Shown: positions 27,736-34,658 of the stretch, one piece after another
Layout: each line of letters begins with the position of its first letter
Position numbering within the stretch: the first letter of the stretch is position 1
NCBI RefSeq assembly: GCF_002964975.1
Contig: NZ_PSZM01000046.1
Coordinates: forward strand, 124,001-188,000
DNA length: 64,000 nucleotides
Direction of reading: 5' to 3'
DNA from: Apibacter adventoris
GTDB lineage: Bacteria; Bacteroidota; Bacteroidia; Flavobacteriales; Weeksellaceae
Program-made: the position numbers and the translations under genes
The notes under the pieces: generated by a model
Seen by the model: only the letters and a program-made list of their open reading frames with translations
The model's database searches: none
Told to the model about the DNA's origin: nothing

Positions 27736-27770
27736 GTTAGCTTGAAAAATGTTATTATAAGTATGAAAGT

Positions 27771-28124
27771 TTATAATAAACTATTTTTTGGGAATAATTT
27801 TTCCGATAACAGTTGAATAAATCCTGCAACCCAAAAACCCTCAGCTTTTGTAACTCCTGACGGATTATATATATTTTGTTTATTATAAAAAGGATAATTA
27901 ATATAATAGTTATATTTTAAATTATAATTTAAATCCTTTTGTTTTAAGTATTCGCTGTATAGAAGATTATTTTGGTAGATGTTGTTTAATTGTAGTATTT
28001 CCTGTGTATTAATAAAATTTTCAGGTAAAAAAGTAATTGATTCTTTTTGGGTCTGGGAAGAGATTTCTTGGCCATAAATAATATGGAAAGAAAAAGCAAT
28101 GAGTAAAATGAATAAGGTTTTCAT
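27771..28124 (-). CDS. Small secreted protein of unknown function
   Basis: 117 residues with a signal peptide (MKTLFILLIAFSFHIIYG) and a mature part rich in Asn, Gln and Tyr. The C-terminus has the segment VTKAEGFWVAGFIQLLSEKL, hydrophobic enough to touch a membrane. It lies 9 bp downstream of the gene at 28134, so they are cotranscribed. Its 3' end is duplicated at 27174-27320, just upstream of the cyclase, showing that this gene and the cyclase were once direct neighbours in another copy. Function unknown; perhaps immunity to or handling of the locus product. Confidence 0.65.
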   Translation of the reverse strand: MKTLFILLIAFSFHIIYGQEISSQTQKESITFLPENFINTQEILQLNNIYQNNLLYSEYLKQKDLNYNLKYNYYINYPFYNKQNIYNPSGVTKAEGFWVAGFIQLLSEKLFPKNSLL

Positions 28125-28133
28125 GGCTTATTA

Positions 28134-29273
28134 TTATTTAATTTCTGTAAATTCCTTTTCTTGCTCTGATAATAAAATGAAAGAATTATTTTTTTCTTTA
28201 TCAGGAATGTTGTCAGTTATTTTTTTAGACAGGTCTATTTTATTTTTTAATCCTTTATGTTTTCCTTTATTAAAGGTAGAAAAATAAATTATTTGGTTTG
28301 AGGTAATAGGAATATTTTTTGTAGTGTTTTCTCTTGTTTTGAATCCTTTAAAATTCATTTCCATGCTTGAAGGGATATATTTTCCTTTATTTTTTATGAA
28401 AGTATATTTCAATTCGGTATCGGTTGTATAAGCTTTATAAAGTATGTTGTCTATTTTTTTCTCGGTATACGTATTTGCCTGTTGGGTTTTAATCTGTAAA
28501 TAAGTAATGGCTTTATCCTTGGAATTATAGATCATCTCTCCCCGTATTTTTAGTTCTTCTTTTTCAATATAGTCAGACTCAAAAGTAATTTCGTATAGAT
28601 CTTCTTCTATCTTACGGCAGGTAGAACTTAGCGGGGAATCTTCGGTAGCTTGTAAGATTCCGAAAATTTCACTGTTAAGAAAAAAACGAAAAATAAAATC
28701 GGAAGGTTTTATTTGTATATCTTGGTTTTTGGTTTTATAATAGAGTATGGAATTTAAACTTATTTGTAAGAAAGAGTCCGGAGTTTTACTTTTAGAGAAA
28801 TCAAACCCATTAAATAAGGTCCATATTTTCATTTGGGATATCAGTAAATTATTTAGTTTACCGTCTGAAAAAGCTTTTTGTTTTATAAGACAATCATATT
28901 CAGAAGGGGAATCATAGTATATTTTAGTGTAATTTTTTAAAATATCTTTAAAAATTTTGTTAGCAGAAAGCCCGTCAATTATTACTTCAGGTATAGTTTT
29001 TTCTATAGGTGTTAAGGTAATCAGATTAGATAAAGCTTCATTAACTATAATTATTTTCTGCTTATATAAAGGATGATAAACTAATAAACTATCTTTAAAA
29101 GTAGTCGGTATGGTTATATCTCCATCATCATTGGTGAAAAAGGTAATTTCTTTACCTCTCAATTCAACATTGGCAATAGGAGCCTGGCTTTCGAAATCAA
29201 TAATTTTATATTTATTTTGTGAATAAAGTAATAATTGAGTAAGAAATAATATGAAAACAAATTCTAATTTCAT
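28134..29273 (-). CDS. Secreted carboxypeptidase-regulatory-like domain protein, copy 1
   Basis: 379 residues. Signal peptide (MKLEFVFILFLTQLLLYS), then a carboxypeptidase-D regulatory-like beta domain (about 20-95: KIIDFESQAPIANVELRGKE, TNDDGDITIP, then LTPIEKTIPEVIIDG). The remaining 280 residues are a beta-rich domain without a named motif. The same plan is seen in the protein at 29943. Such CarboxypepD_reg-like modules are common at the N-terminus of TonB-linked surface proteins, but no barrel is present here. It is in one transcript with the 117-residue gene. Role in the peptide locus is unknown. Confidence 0.75.
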   Translation of the reverse strand: MKLEFVFILFLTQLLLYSQNKYKIIDFESQAPIANVELRGKEITFFTNDDGDITIPTTFKDSLLVYHPLYKQKIIIVNEALSNLITLTPIEKTIPEVIIDGLSANKIFKDILKNYTKIYYDSPSEYDCLIKQKAFSDGKLNNLLISQMKIWTLFNGFDFSKSKTPDSFLQISLNSILYYKTKNQDIQIKPSDFIFRFFLNSEIFGILQATEDSPLSSTCRKIEEDLYEITFESDYIEKEELKIRGEMIYNSKDKAITYLQIKTQQANTYTEKKIDNILYKAYTTDTELKYTFIKNKGKYIPSSMEMNFKGFKTRENTTKNIPITSNQIIYFSTFNKGKHKGLKNKIDLSKKITDNIPDKEKNNSFILLSEQEKEFTEIK

Positions 29274-29307
29274 TTTTATATAAAATTAATTTAGGTTATG
29301 TTACAAG

Positions 29308-29331
29308 AGGCTACCTACTTTAAGGTAGCCT
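29308..29331 (-). terminator. Hairpin after the 55-residue precursor gene
   Basis: Perfect 9-bp stem AGGCTACCT / AGGTAGCCT with a 6-nt loop, 28 bp past the stop of the small gene at 29359. It is one of the most GC-rich hairpins in the locus and may end the precursor transcript while allowing some read-through to 28134. Confidence 0.65.
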
Positions 29332-29358
29332 GAATTTTTATTGGGTAACTATCTATTT

Positions 29359-29526
29359 TTAAAAATTAATTGTCCATTTTCCTCCATAATGGGTTTCCCC
29401 ATCTGAAGTGCTAATAATAGCTGGAGATAATCTTCCCCAACCCATTTCGTATCTTTTTTCCAATTCTTCAACTTTGAATTTTTCTAATACTAATTTTTCA
29501 TTTGTTTTACCTTTGGCTTGAGCCAT
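29359..29526 (-). CDS. Candidate precursor peptide, 55 residues
   Basis: A short gene from ATG at 29526 to TAA at 29359. The leader reads MAQAKGKTNEKLVLEKF then KVEELEKRYEMGW; the rest, GRLSPAIISTSDGETHY followed by GGKWTINF, would be the core. The VEELEKRYEMGW block is identical to that of the 66-residue peptide at 31966, while the cores are unrelated, the usual mark of RiPP precursors: fixed leader, variable core. There are no Cys, so lanthionine or disulphide chemistry is excluded; Ser, Thr and Trp remain as targets. A consensus -7 box (29605-29612) lies upstream and a terminator downstream. Confidence 0.7.
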   Translation of the reverse strand: MAQAKGKTNEKLVLEKFKVEELEKRYEMGWGRLSPAIISTSDGETHYGGKWTINF

Positions 29527-29938
29527 TTGTCTTTTTTTTCATAAGAAGTTTTTTCAATCATTCAATTTTTGAATTCTATAAATTAGCTAATAGTTAGAAT
29601 AATACAAAAATAATAATATATATTAATATTCTATAATTTATTTTGTAATAAATTATCTATATGCTCTTATTTTATTATATATATTTATAATGAAGTGTTT
29701 TTTTATTTTTATTTGTTTAGGATAAAGTTCTCTTGTGAATATGCTGTAAATAATCTTAGGAATAGTAATTATTTTAAATTTATTAATACGGGAAGATTTT
29801 TAAAATGTGATTTAGATAAAAAGATTAAATATTTTATATAGTTAATTCAAATAACTTGAAATCTACTAAGGTTTGGGATAATTTAGGGTAAGATTCATAG
29901 AATTCAAAAGATTTAGCAGTATTTATAGTTTTTACATA
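29446..29938 (-). repeat. Locus repeat copy B (cyclase remnant, promoter, precursor leader)
   Basis: Similar to copies A and C over about 380-480 bp and extending into the precursor leader. At its upstream end (about 29868-29925) the minus strand reads NTAKSFEFYESYPKL, a remnant of the cyclase start. This copy keeps the consensus -7 box TATTTTTG and an intact precursor gene. Confidence 0.65.
29605..29612 (-). promoter_or_regulatory. -7 promoter box of the 55-residue precursor gene
   Basis: TATTTTTG on the minus strand, about 80 bp upstream of the ATG at 29526. The matching position in copies A and C reads TATTTTTA, so only the copy with an intact peptide keeps the consensus G. Confidence 0.5.
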
Positions 29939-29942
29939 ATAT

Positions 29943-31106
29943 TTATTTGCTTAATATGGCTTTGTATTCTTTGTTATCTTGTAGTGAGTTTATAAATTTT
30001 TTCATCTCTTCAGTAAGCAATAACTGATTTTGTTTTTTCCAGAACTCCTCATTGTAAGCTCCCTCAATTTTAAAAATTTCTTTGGTTACTGAGGTGTTGG
30101 AAGTAATGTCTGAGGTAGTAGGATTGGAAAGTAGTAATTGATAATCTAAATCATATACAGTTCTTTTATTATTTCTGTCGAATAATTCCACATTATATTT
30201 AAAGACACAATTAGATTGAGTATATTTTTTTAAAGAGGAATTATAAGAATAGGAAATAGCTATATTGTAGTTCATGACCCTCCACTTAAATCCGTATTTA
30301 GAAGTAAAAGGTAATCCGGAATTTCGATCGTTTTTAGAATGGTAATAAACTGAAAGTATAGCATTGTCTGTGTTGTTTATAATATAGAATCCTTCACGGG
30401 GGTTATTTGTGTTTTCTTTAGCAGTAAAATAAATTTTAGTGTAAAGAGAATCAATATTTTCACCTTTATAAAAGTTGTAATTTTTATATTCAATTCCGAT
30501 TAGTGTCGCTCGATAGAGTATTTCTTTTAAAGTAAATAATCTAAAATACTCTATTTTATTACTTGAAAATACTTTTCCAGCTTTGCGTATATTGGATACC
30601 GAAGCTTTATATTTGTTTTTTTTAATTGTAGAGGTTAAGAATGATGTTTTTCTGTGGATTTGTCCTGTAAGGTCTACTATTCTAAGTAGTTCATTATTTT
30701 GTTTTATTGTTCCCCTGAGAAAAAAAGATTCTGAATAAGGGAATAAAACATAATTATTTTTCATTTCTTTAAAAGCTTCTTCCACTATAAGTTTTGGGCT
30801 TTTTACTACTATTTCGTCTATATCAGTCATTTCAAGTGGAGTTAGTGAAATAGTAGTATGGTCTTTTATATCAGAAATTTCTTTATCCTGATAGTATAAA
30901 TGATTAAAATTTATAACTCCTCCAGTATAATACAGGTAATATTTTCCTTCAGAATTAGTAAAATTTTTATTAGAATCTAAGGTAGTTATTTCTACCCCTT
31001 CTATAGGTAACCCTGTATTTTTATCGATTACTTTCCCTGTAATAATAGTCTGTGTATAATTAAAAATACATAAAAGGGAAATAAGTATAGAAAATATGAT
31101 TTTCAT
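29943..31106 (-). CDS. Secreted carboxypeptidase-regulatory-like domain protein, copy 2
   Basis: 387 residues from the ATG at 31106 (MKIIFSILISLLCIF), which gives a clean signal peptide; an in-frame ATG at 31133 would add nine residues before it. A carboxypeptidase-D regulatory-like domain follows (ITGKVIDKNTGLPIEGVEIT, FTNSEGKYYLYY, ISLTPLEMTDIDEIVVKSPK), then a beta-rich domain of about 280 residues. It is a paralogue of the protein at 28134 in plan, but clearly diverged. It sits between precursor copies, downstream of the broken copy and upstream of the 55-residue gene. Function unknown; surface or periplasmic. Confidence 0.75.
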   Translation of the reverse strand: MKIIFSILISLLCIFNYTQTIITGKVIDKNTGLPIEGVEITTLDSNKNFTNSEGKYYLYYTGGVINFNHLYYQDKEISDIKDHTTISLTPLEMTDIDEIVVKSPKLIVEEAFKEMKNNYVLFPYSESFFLRGTIKQNNELLRIVDLTGQIHRKTSFLTSTIKKNKYKASVSNIRKAGKVFSSNKIEYFRLFTLKEILYRATLIGIEYKNYNFYKGENIDSLYTKIYFTAKENTNNPREGFYIINNTDNAILSVYYHSKNDRNSGLPFTSKYGFKWRVMNYNIAISYSYNSSLKKYTQSNCVFKYNVELFDRNNKRTVYDLDYQLLLSNPTTSDITSNTSVTKEIFKIEGAYNEEFWKKQNQLLLTEEMKKFINSLQDNKEYKAILSK

Positions 31107-31250
31107 TAATTTTAATTTATATAAACTGTCCAAAATGTTTGTTTATCCTTATTTTATAGTAATTATAATTTTTGATAAATTCTAATTTTGGACAGTTTTT
31201 ATATTTAACAAATAAGTATTTAAACTATAATTGTAATAAAATTTACAAAA

Positions 31251-31410
31251 TTATTTATGCAATATTATTATTGGCTCAGCATTCTGAAGCTCCATATGTA
31301 CTTCGGGTTCAATCCAATCCATTTCATATCTTTTTTCCAATTCTTCAACTTTGAATTTTTCTAATACTAATTTTTCATTTGTTTTTACTTGTACTTGTAG
31401 CTTTTGCGAT
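31251..31410 (-). pseudogene. Broken precursor peptide gene
   Basis: On the minus strand TNEKLVLEKF, VEELEKRYEMDW and a core IEPEVHMELQNAEPIIILHK end at a TAA at 31251. The leader matches the 55-residue gene, but the position of its ATG is ATC here (31408-31410) and one extra A in an A-run shifts the frame before TNEKL. No other start serves the leader. It is therefore a recently decayed third precursor with yet another core. Confidence 0.7.
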
Positions 31411-31795
31411 TTGTTTTTTATAAGATATTTTTTTTAATCATTAAATTTTTGAATTCTATAAATTAGCTAATAGTTAGAACACTGTAAAAATAATAATATA
31501 TATTAATATATTGCATTTTTTTTGTAATAAATTATATATATGCTCTTATTTTATTATATCTAATTATAATGAAGTGTTTTTTTTATTTTTTAATAAAAAA
31601 AATATTATTTTTTCTTTTATTTTTATTTGTTTAGGATAAAGTTCTCTTGCGAATATGCTGTAAATTACCTGAGGAATAGTAATTAATTCAAATTTATTAC
31701 TACAGAAAGACTTTTAAAAAAGTGATTTAGATAAAAAGAATAAAAATTTTATATAGTTATTCAAATAACTTAGAATCTATGAAGGTAATATTTGT
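31320..31795 (-). repeat. Locus repeat copy C (promoter region plus broken precursor leader)
   Basis: Aligns with copies A and B, including the ATATGCTGTAAA block near 31660 and the GAATTCTATAAATTAGCTAA block near 31450. The -7 box is TATTTTTA. No cyclase remnant is clear at its upstream end. Together with 31134-31319 and 31796-31905 it fills an otherwise gene-free stretch. Confidence 0.6.
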
Positions 31796-31905
31796 AAAGC
31801 TCAGAGATTTTGAATTTTGATTCATTCAAGAGTTATTGAAAAAAACACTTAAAGTTATATTATGATAACTAAATTATGTAGAATAAGAGCATGTATAAGA
31901 AGATA

Positions 31906-31947
31906 AAATAAAGAAAAAAGAAATCTTGGTCTCTTTTTTCTTTATTT
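31906..31947 (-). terminator. Strong hairpin after the 66-residue precursor gene
   Basis: Perfect 16-bp stem (31906-31921 and 31932-31947, loop 10 nt), 19 bp past the stop at 31966. The arms are A-rich and T-rich, so it could work in both directions. It separates the intact precursor from the rest of the locus, favouring a short abundant transcript. Confidence 0.75.
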
Positions 31948-31965
31948 GTTAATTAAGATAAATAA

Positions 31966-32166
31966 TTATTTATTCACGCCCCAGCTAGCGCTACCTTTTC
32001 CATTACCCCAACTAACGTCTCCTTTATCTCCATCAACGTGTACGCTTCCGCTACCCCAATCTACATTAACAGTGTACCAGCCCATTTCGTAACGTTTTTC
32101 TAATTCTTCAACTTGGAATTTTTTTACTAATTGAGCTTCTTTTTCTTTTTTGTTTAAATTTTTCAT
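31966..32166 (-). CDS. Candidate precursor peptide, 66 residues
   Basis: 66 residues. Leader MKNLNKKEKEAQLVKKF then QVEELEKRYEMGW (18-30), followed by a 36-residue core rich in Gly, Ser, Val, Asp and Trp with three WG units: DWGSGSVHVD, SWGNGKGS and SWGVNK. The core lacks Cys, Arg, Leu and Pro and looks repetitive. The leader block is shared with 29359-29526 and the broken copy. Charged leader plus small, repetitive core fits a ribosomal natural-product precursor; prenylation of Trp would be the parallel to ComX. It has its own promoter box and terminator. It could instead be a small structural peptide, but the shared leader argues against that. Confidence 0.75.
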   Translation of the reverse strand: MKNLNKKEKEAQLVKKFQVEELEKRYEMGWYTVNVDWGSGSVHVDGDKGDVSWGNGKGSASWGVNK

Positions 32167-32225
32167 AATGAACTTTTTTTAAGTTATAAAATTTAGTTTT
32201 TTATCATTAAAATGATGATATTTTT

Positions 32226-32233
32226 CAAATATA
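32226..32233 (-). promoter_or_regulatory. -7 promoter box of the 66-residue precursor gene
   Basis: TATATTTG on the minus strand, 59 bp upstream of the ATG at 32166, matches TAnnTTTG. The leader between them is A/T-rich with an A-run that may act as ribosome binding site. Confidence 0.5.
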
Positions 32234-32334
32234 CAAAAAAAACACTAATATGAAATTTTTTTACAATAATTTATTTTAAATAAAAAAATAGTTTTGTTGT
32301 TTTTATGTGTATTATTATACGATTACTACTAATA

Positions 32335-33669
32335 TTATATGCTTCCTCTGGATTTTAGTTCTAAATATTTATTAATTGTATTAATGGTTAAATTTTGAGG
32401 CTCAGTTAAAATAGATTGAATACCATGTTTTTTTAGTTCATGAACAATTAGATTCTTATCAAATTCAAATTTTTCTGCTATTACTTTTTGATAAATTTGT
32501 CTGGTATTTAGAGCTTCTTTTTCAATTAGTTTTTTTAATTCTACATTTTTAAAGAAAATTACTATAAGCAAATGATTTTTTGCAATAGCTCTTAAATAGG
32601 GTAATTGTCTATGTAAAGAATCTAAGTTTTCAAAATTTGTATAAAGTAAAAGTAAGCTTCTATGGTAAATTTTTCTTTTAATATCAATATATAATCTTTC
32701 GAAATCACTTTCAGCATAATCTGTTCTTATATTATATAAGGTTTCTAGGATCTTGTTCATTTGAGATTTTTTTCTATCAGCCACAATACGGTTTTCAACT
32801 TTTTCCGAGAAAGTAAACATTCCTGCCTTATCATTTTTTTGTAAGACTACGTTAGAGATAACCAAGCTTGAATTAATGGCATAATCTAGTAAAGACAATT
32901 CATTAAAAGGCATCATCATAATCCGACCTTTATCAATTATGGAATAAACAGTTTGAGATTTTTCATCTTGAAATTGGTTTACCATTAAAGTATTTCTCTT
33001 TGCTGTAGCTTTCCAATTAAGATTTCTTATATCATCCCCTATAATATAATCCCTGATTTGCTCAAATTCCATGGTATTTCCAATTTTACGTATTTTTTTT
33101 AAACCATATTCATGTAATTGATTAGTAAAAGCATGAAGATCATATTTGTGAAGTTGTAAAAAGGAGGGGTAAACCACAATATTTTTTTTATCGGAAAAAA
33201 TATAGCGTCTTTTGACTAAACCTAAAATGCTATTAACATATACATTTAGTTTTCCATATTGATAAACTCCACGTTTTGTAGGACGAAGGGTATATAGGTA
33301 ATCTTTAGTTTCAGCCGGTTTTAAATTTACTTTAAATAAAAAATCACGTTTCTGAAACTGAAAAGGTATTTCATCAATTACATTTAAATGAACAGGGAAT
33401 TTATATAAGTTTTTGAAAGTTATCGATACAGGATTTTCGTCACCATTACTGAATTTTTCAGGTAAAATTCTTTGGGCATTAACTCCTTCATTTACTAGAT
33501 ATAAAAGCATAATATCGGCAATAATAGCAAGAAGGAACAATAAAAAAAGGAATTTTAACAATATGAATAATGGAGGAAAAAGATACGAAAATACAAAAGC
33601 AATTATAAATCCTAATATAATTAAGAATAACCGCTGTGAAAGGAATAAAGATTTAATGAAATTCAGCAC
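32335..33669 (-). CDS. DUF58 domain protein
   Basis: 444 residues. Two N-terminal membrane spans (about 14-30 and 34-52), then a beta-rich domain and the DUF58 core EFEQIRDYIIGDDIRNLNWK with AKRNTLMVNQFQDE following. The C-terminal half resembles a von Willebrand A fold (VYSIIDKGRIM). DUF58 proteins accompany MoxR AAA+ ATPases and are thought to be their partners in assembling or activating envelope complexes. It lies 2 bp downstream of the moxR-like gene and ends this six-gene operon. Confidence 0.9.
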   Translation of the reverse strand: MLNFIKSLFLSQRLFLIILGFIIAFVFSYLFPPLFILLKFLFLLFLLAIIADIMLLYLVNEGVNAQRILPEKFSNGDENPVSITFKNLYKFPVHLNVIDEIPFQFQKRDFLFKVNLKPAETKDYLYTLRPTKRGVYQYGKLNVYVNSILGLVKRRYIFSDKKNIVVYPSFLQLHKYDLHAFTNQLHEYGLKKIRKIGNTMEFEQIRDYIIGDDIRNLNWKATAKRNTLMVNQFQDEKSQTVYSIIDKGRIMMMPFNELSLLDYAINSSLVISNVVLQKNDKAGMFTFSEKVENRIVADRKKSQMNKILETLYNIRTDYAESDFERLYIDIKRKIYHRSLLLLYTNFENLDSLHRQLPYLRAIAKNHLLIVIFFKNVELKKLIEKEALNTRQIYQKVIAEKFEFDKNLIVHELKKHGIQSILTEPQNLTINTINKYLELKSRGSI

Positions 33670-33671
33670 AA

Positions 33672-34658
33672 TTATCTAGGTATTTCAATTCCTTCAATGA
33701 TTCGTTTCATTAACACAGATGTTGTAAGTCCTTCCATTTCCCTTTCAGGGGTCAAAATTACTCTATGTTTTAAAATATAAGGAGCTATATATTTAATATC
33801 GTCAGGAGTAATAAAGTCTTTTCCCTGTAATGCTGCATAAGCTTTTGAAGCTTTCAGTATGGCTATGGAAGCCCTTGGAGAAGCGCCTAAATATAGATTT
33901 GCATTATTACGGGTAGAAGTAACAATTTTTGCTATATACTCAATTAAAGTATCTTCAACATGAATAAGCTGGACAAGATCTTGATAACGTACTATCTCTT
34001 CTTCAGAAATTACAGGATTAACAATTTCTTCTTCTTTTTGAGATTTTAAATGATTGTGTTTTTTTATAATTTCAATTTCTTCTTCCAATTTAGGATAGTC
34101 AATTTCAATTTTAAATAAAAAACGGTCTAATTGAGCTTCCGGTAAACGGTAAGTACCTTCCTGTTCTACCGGGTTTTGAGTAGCAAGAATTGTAAAAGGG
34201 CGCTGAAAAACATGTGAAACACCATCTATCGTAATTTGTCTTTCTGCCATAACTTCAAACAAAGCAGCTTGCGTTTTAGCAGGGGCACGATTTATTTCAT
34301 CAATTAAAACAATATTAGAGAAAACTGGTCCTTTTTTAAATTCAAAATCAGTAAGTTTTTCATTAAATATAGATGTTCCAATAACATCTGAAGGCATAAG
34401 ATCTGGGGTGAACTGTATTCTGCTGTATGGAGCAGATATGGTTTTAGCTATAAGTTTTGCCATAATGGTTTTAGCAACTCCGGGAACACCTTCTATTAAC
34501 ACATGTCCATCTGATAATATAGCTGTAAGGATAAGGTCTATAGAAACCTCCTGCCCGACAATAATTTTTTTAATTTCTTCGCGAATTTTATCAGCTGCAA
34601 TTTTTAAAGCAGACAAGTCAACTCGACTTTCATATTGTAAGTTTTCGTTATCCATCAA
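33672..34658 (-). CDS. MoxR-family AAA+ ATPase
   Basis: 328 residues. Walker A GVPGVAKT (57-64), Walker B IVLIDEINRAP (116-126), sensor 1 in ILATQNPVEQEGTY and the C-terminal lid with LGASPRASIAILKASKAYA are all present. MoxR ATPases act as chaperones, often for von Willebrand-domain proteins such as the DUF58 product next to it. The start overlaps the upstream DUF4350 gene by 4 bp. Housekeeping in Bacteroidota. Confidence 0.95.
   Translation of the reverse strand: MMDNENLQYESRVDLSALKIAADKIREEIKKIIVGQEVSIDLILTAILSDGHVLIEGVPGVAKTIMAKLIAKTISAPYSRIQFTPDLMPSDVIGTSIFNEKLTDFEFKKGPVFSNIVLIDEINRAPAKTQAALFEVMAERQITIDGVSHVFQRPFTILATQNPVEQEGTYRLPEAQLDRFLFKIEIDYPKLEEEIEIIKKHNHLKSQKEEEIVNPVISEEEIVRYQDLVQLIHVEDTLIEYIAKIVTSTRNNANLYLGASPRASIAILKASKAYAALQGKDFITPDDIKYIAPYILKHRVILTPEREMEGLTTSVLMKRIIEGIEIPR

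Noticed and set aside
27771-28124. 117-residue secreted gene as another RiPP precursor
   Set aside because: It has a Sec signal peptide and no VEELEKRYEM leader block, so it is more likely an accessory protein.
29943-31106. TonB-dependent receptor
   Set aside because: Has the regulatory-like N-terminal domain but no plug or barrel, and is far too short.
31172-31354. Plus-strand frame of 60 residues over the broken precursor
   Set aside because: It is the antisense of the precursor remnant; the minus strand carries the conserved leader.
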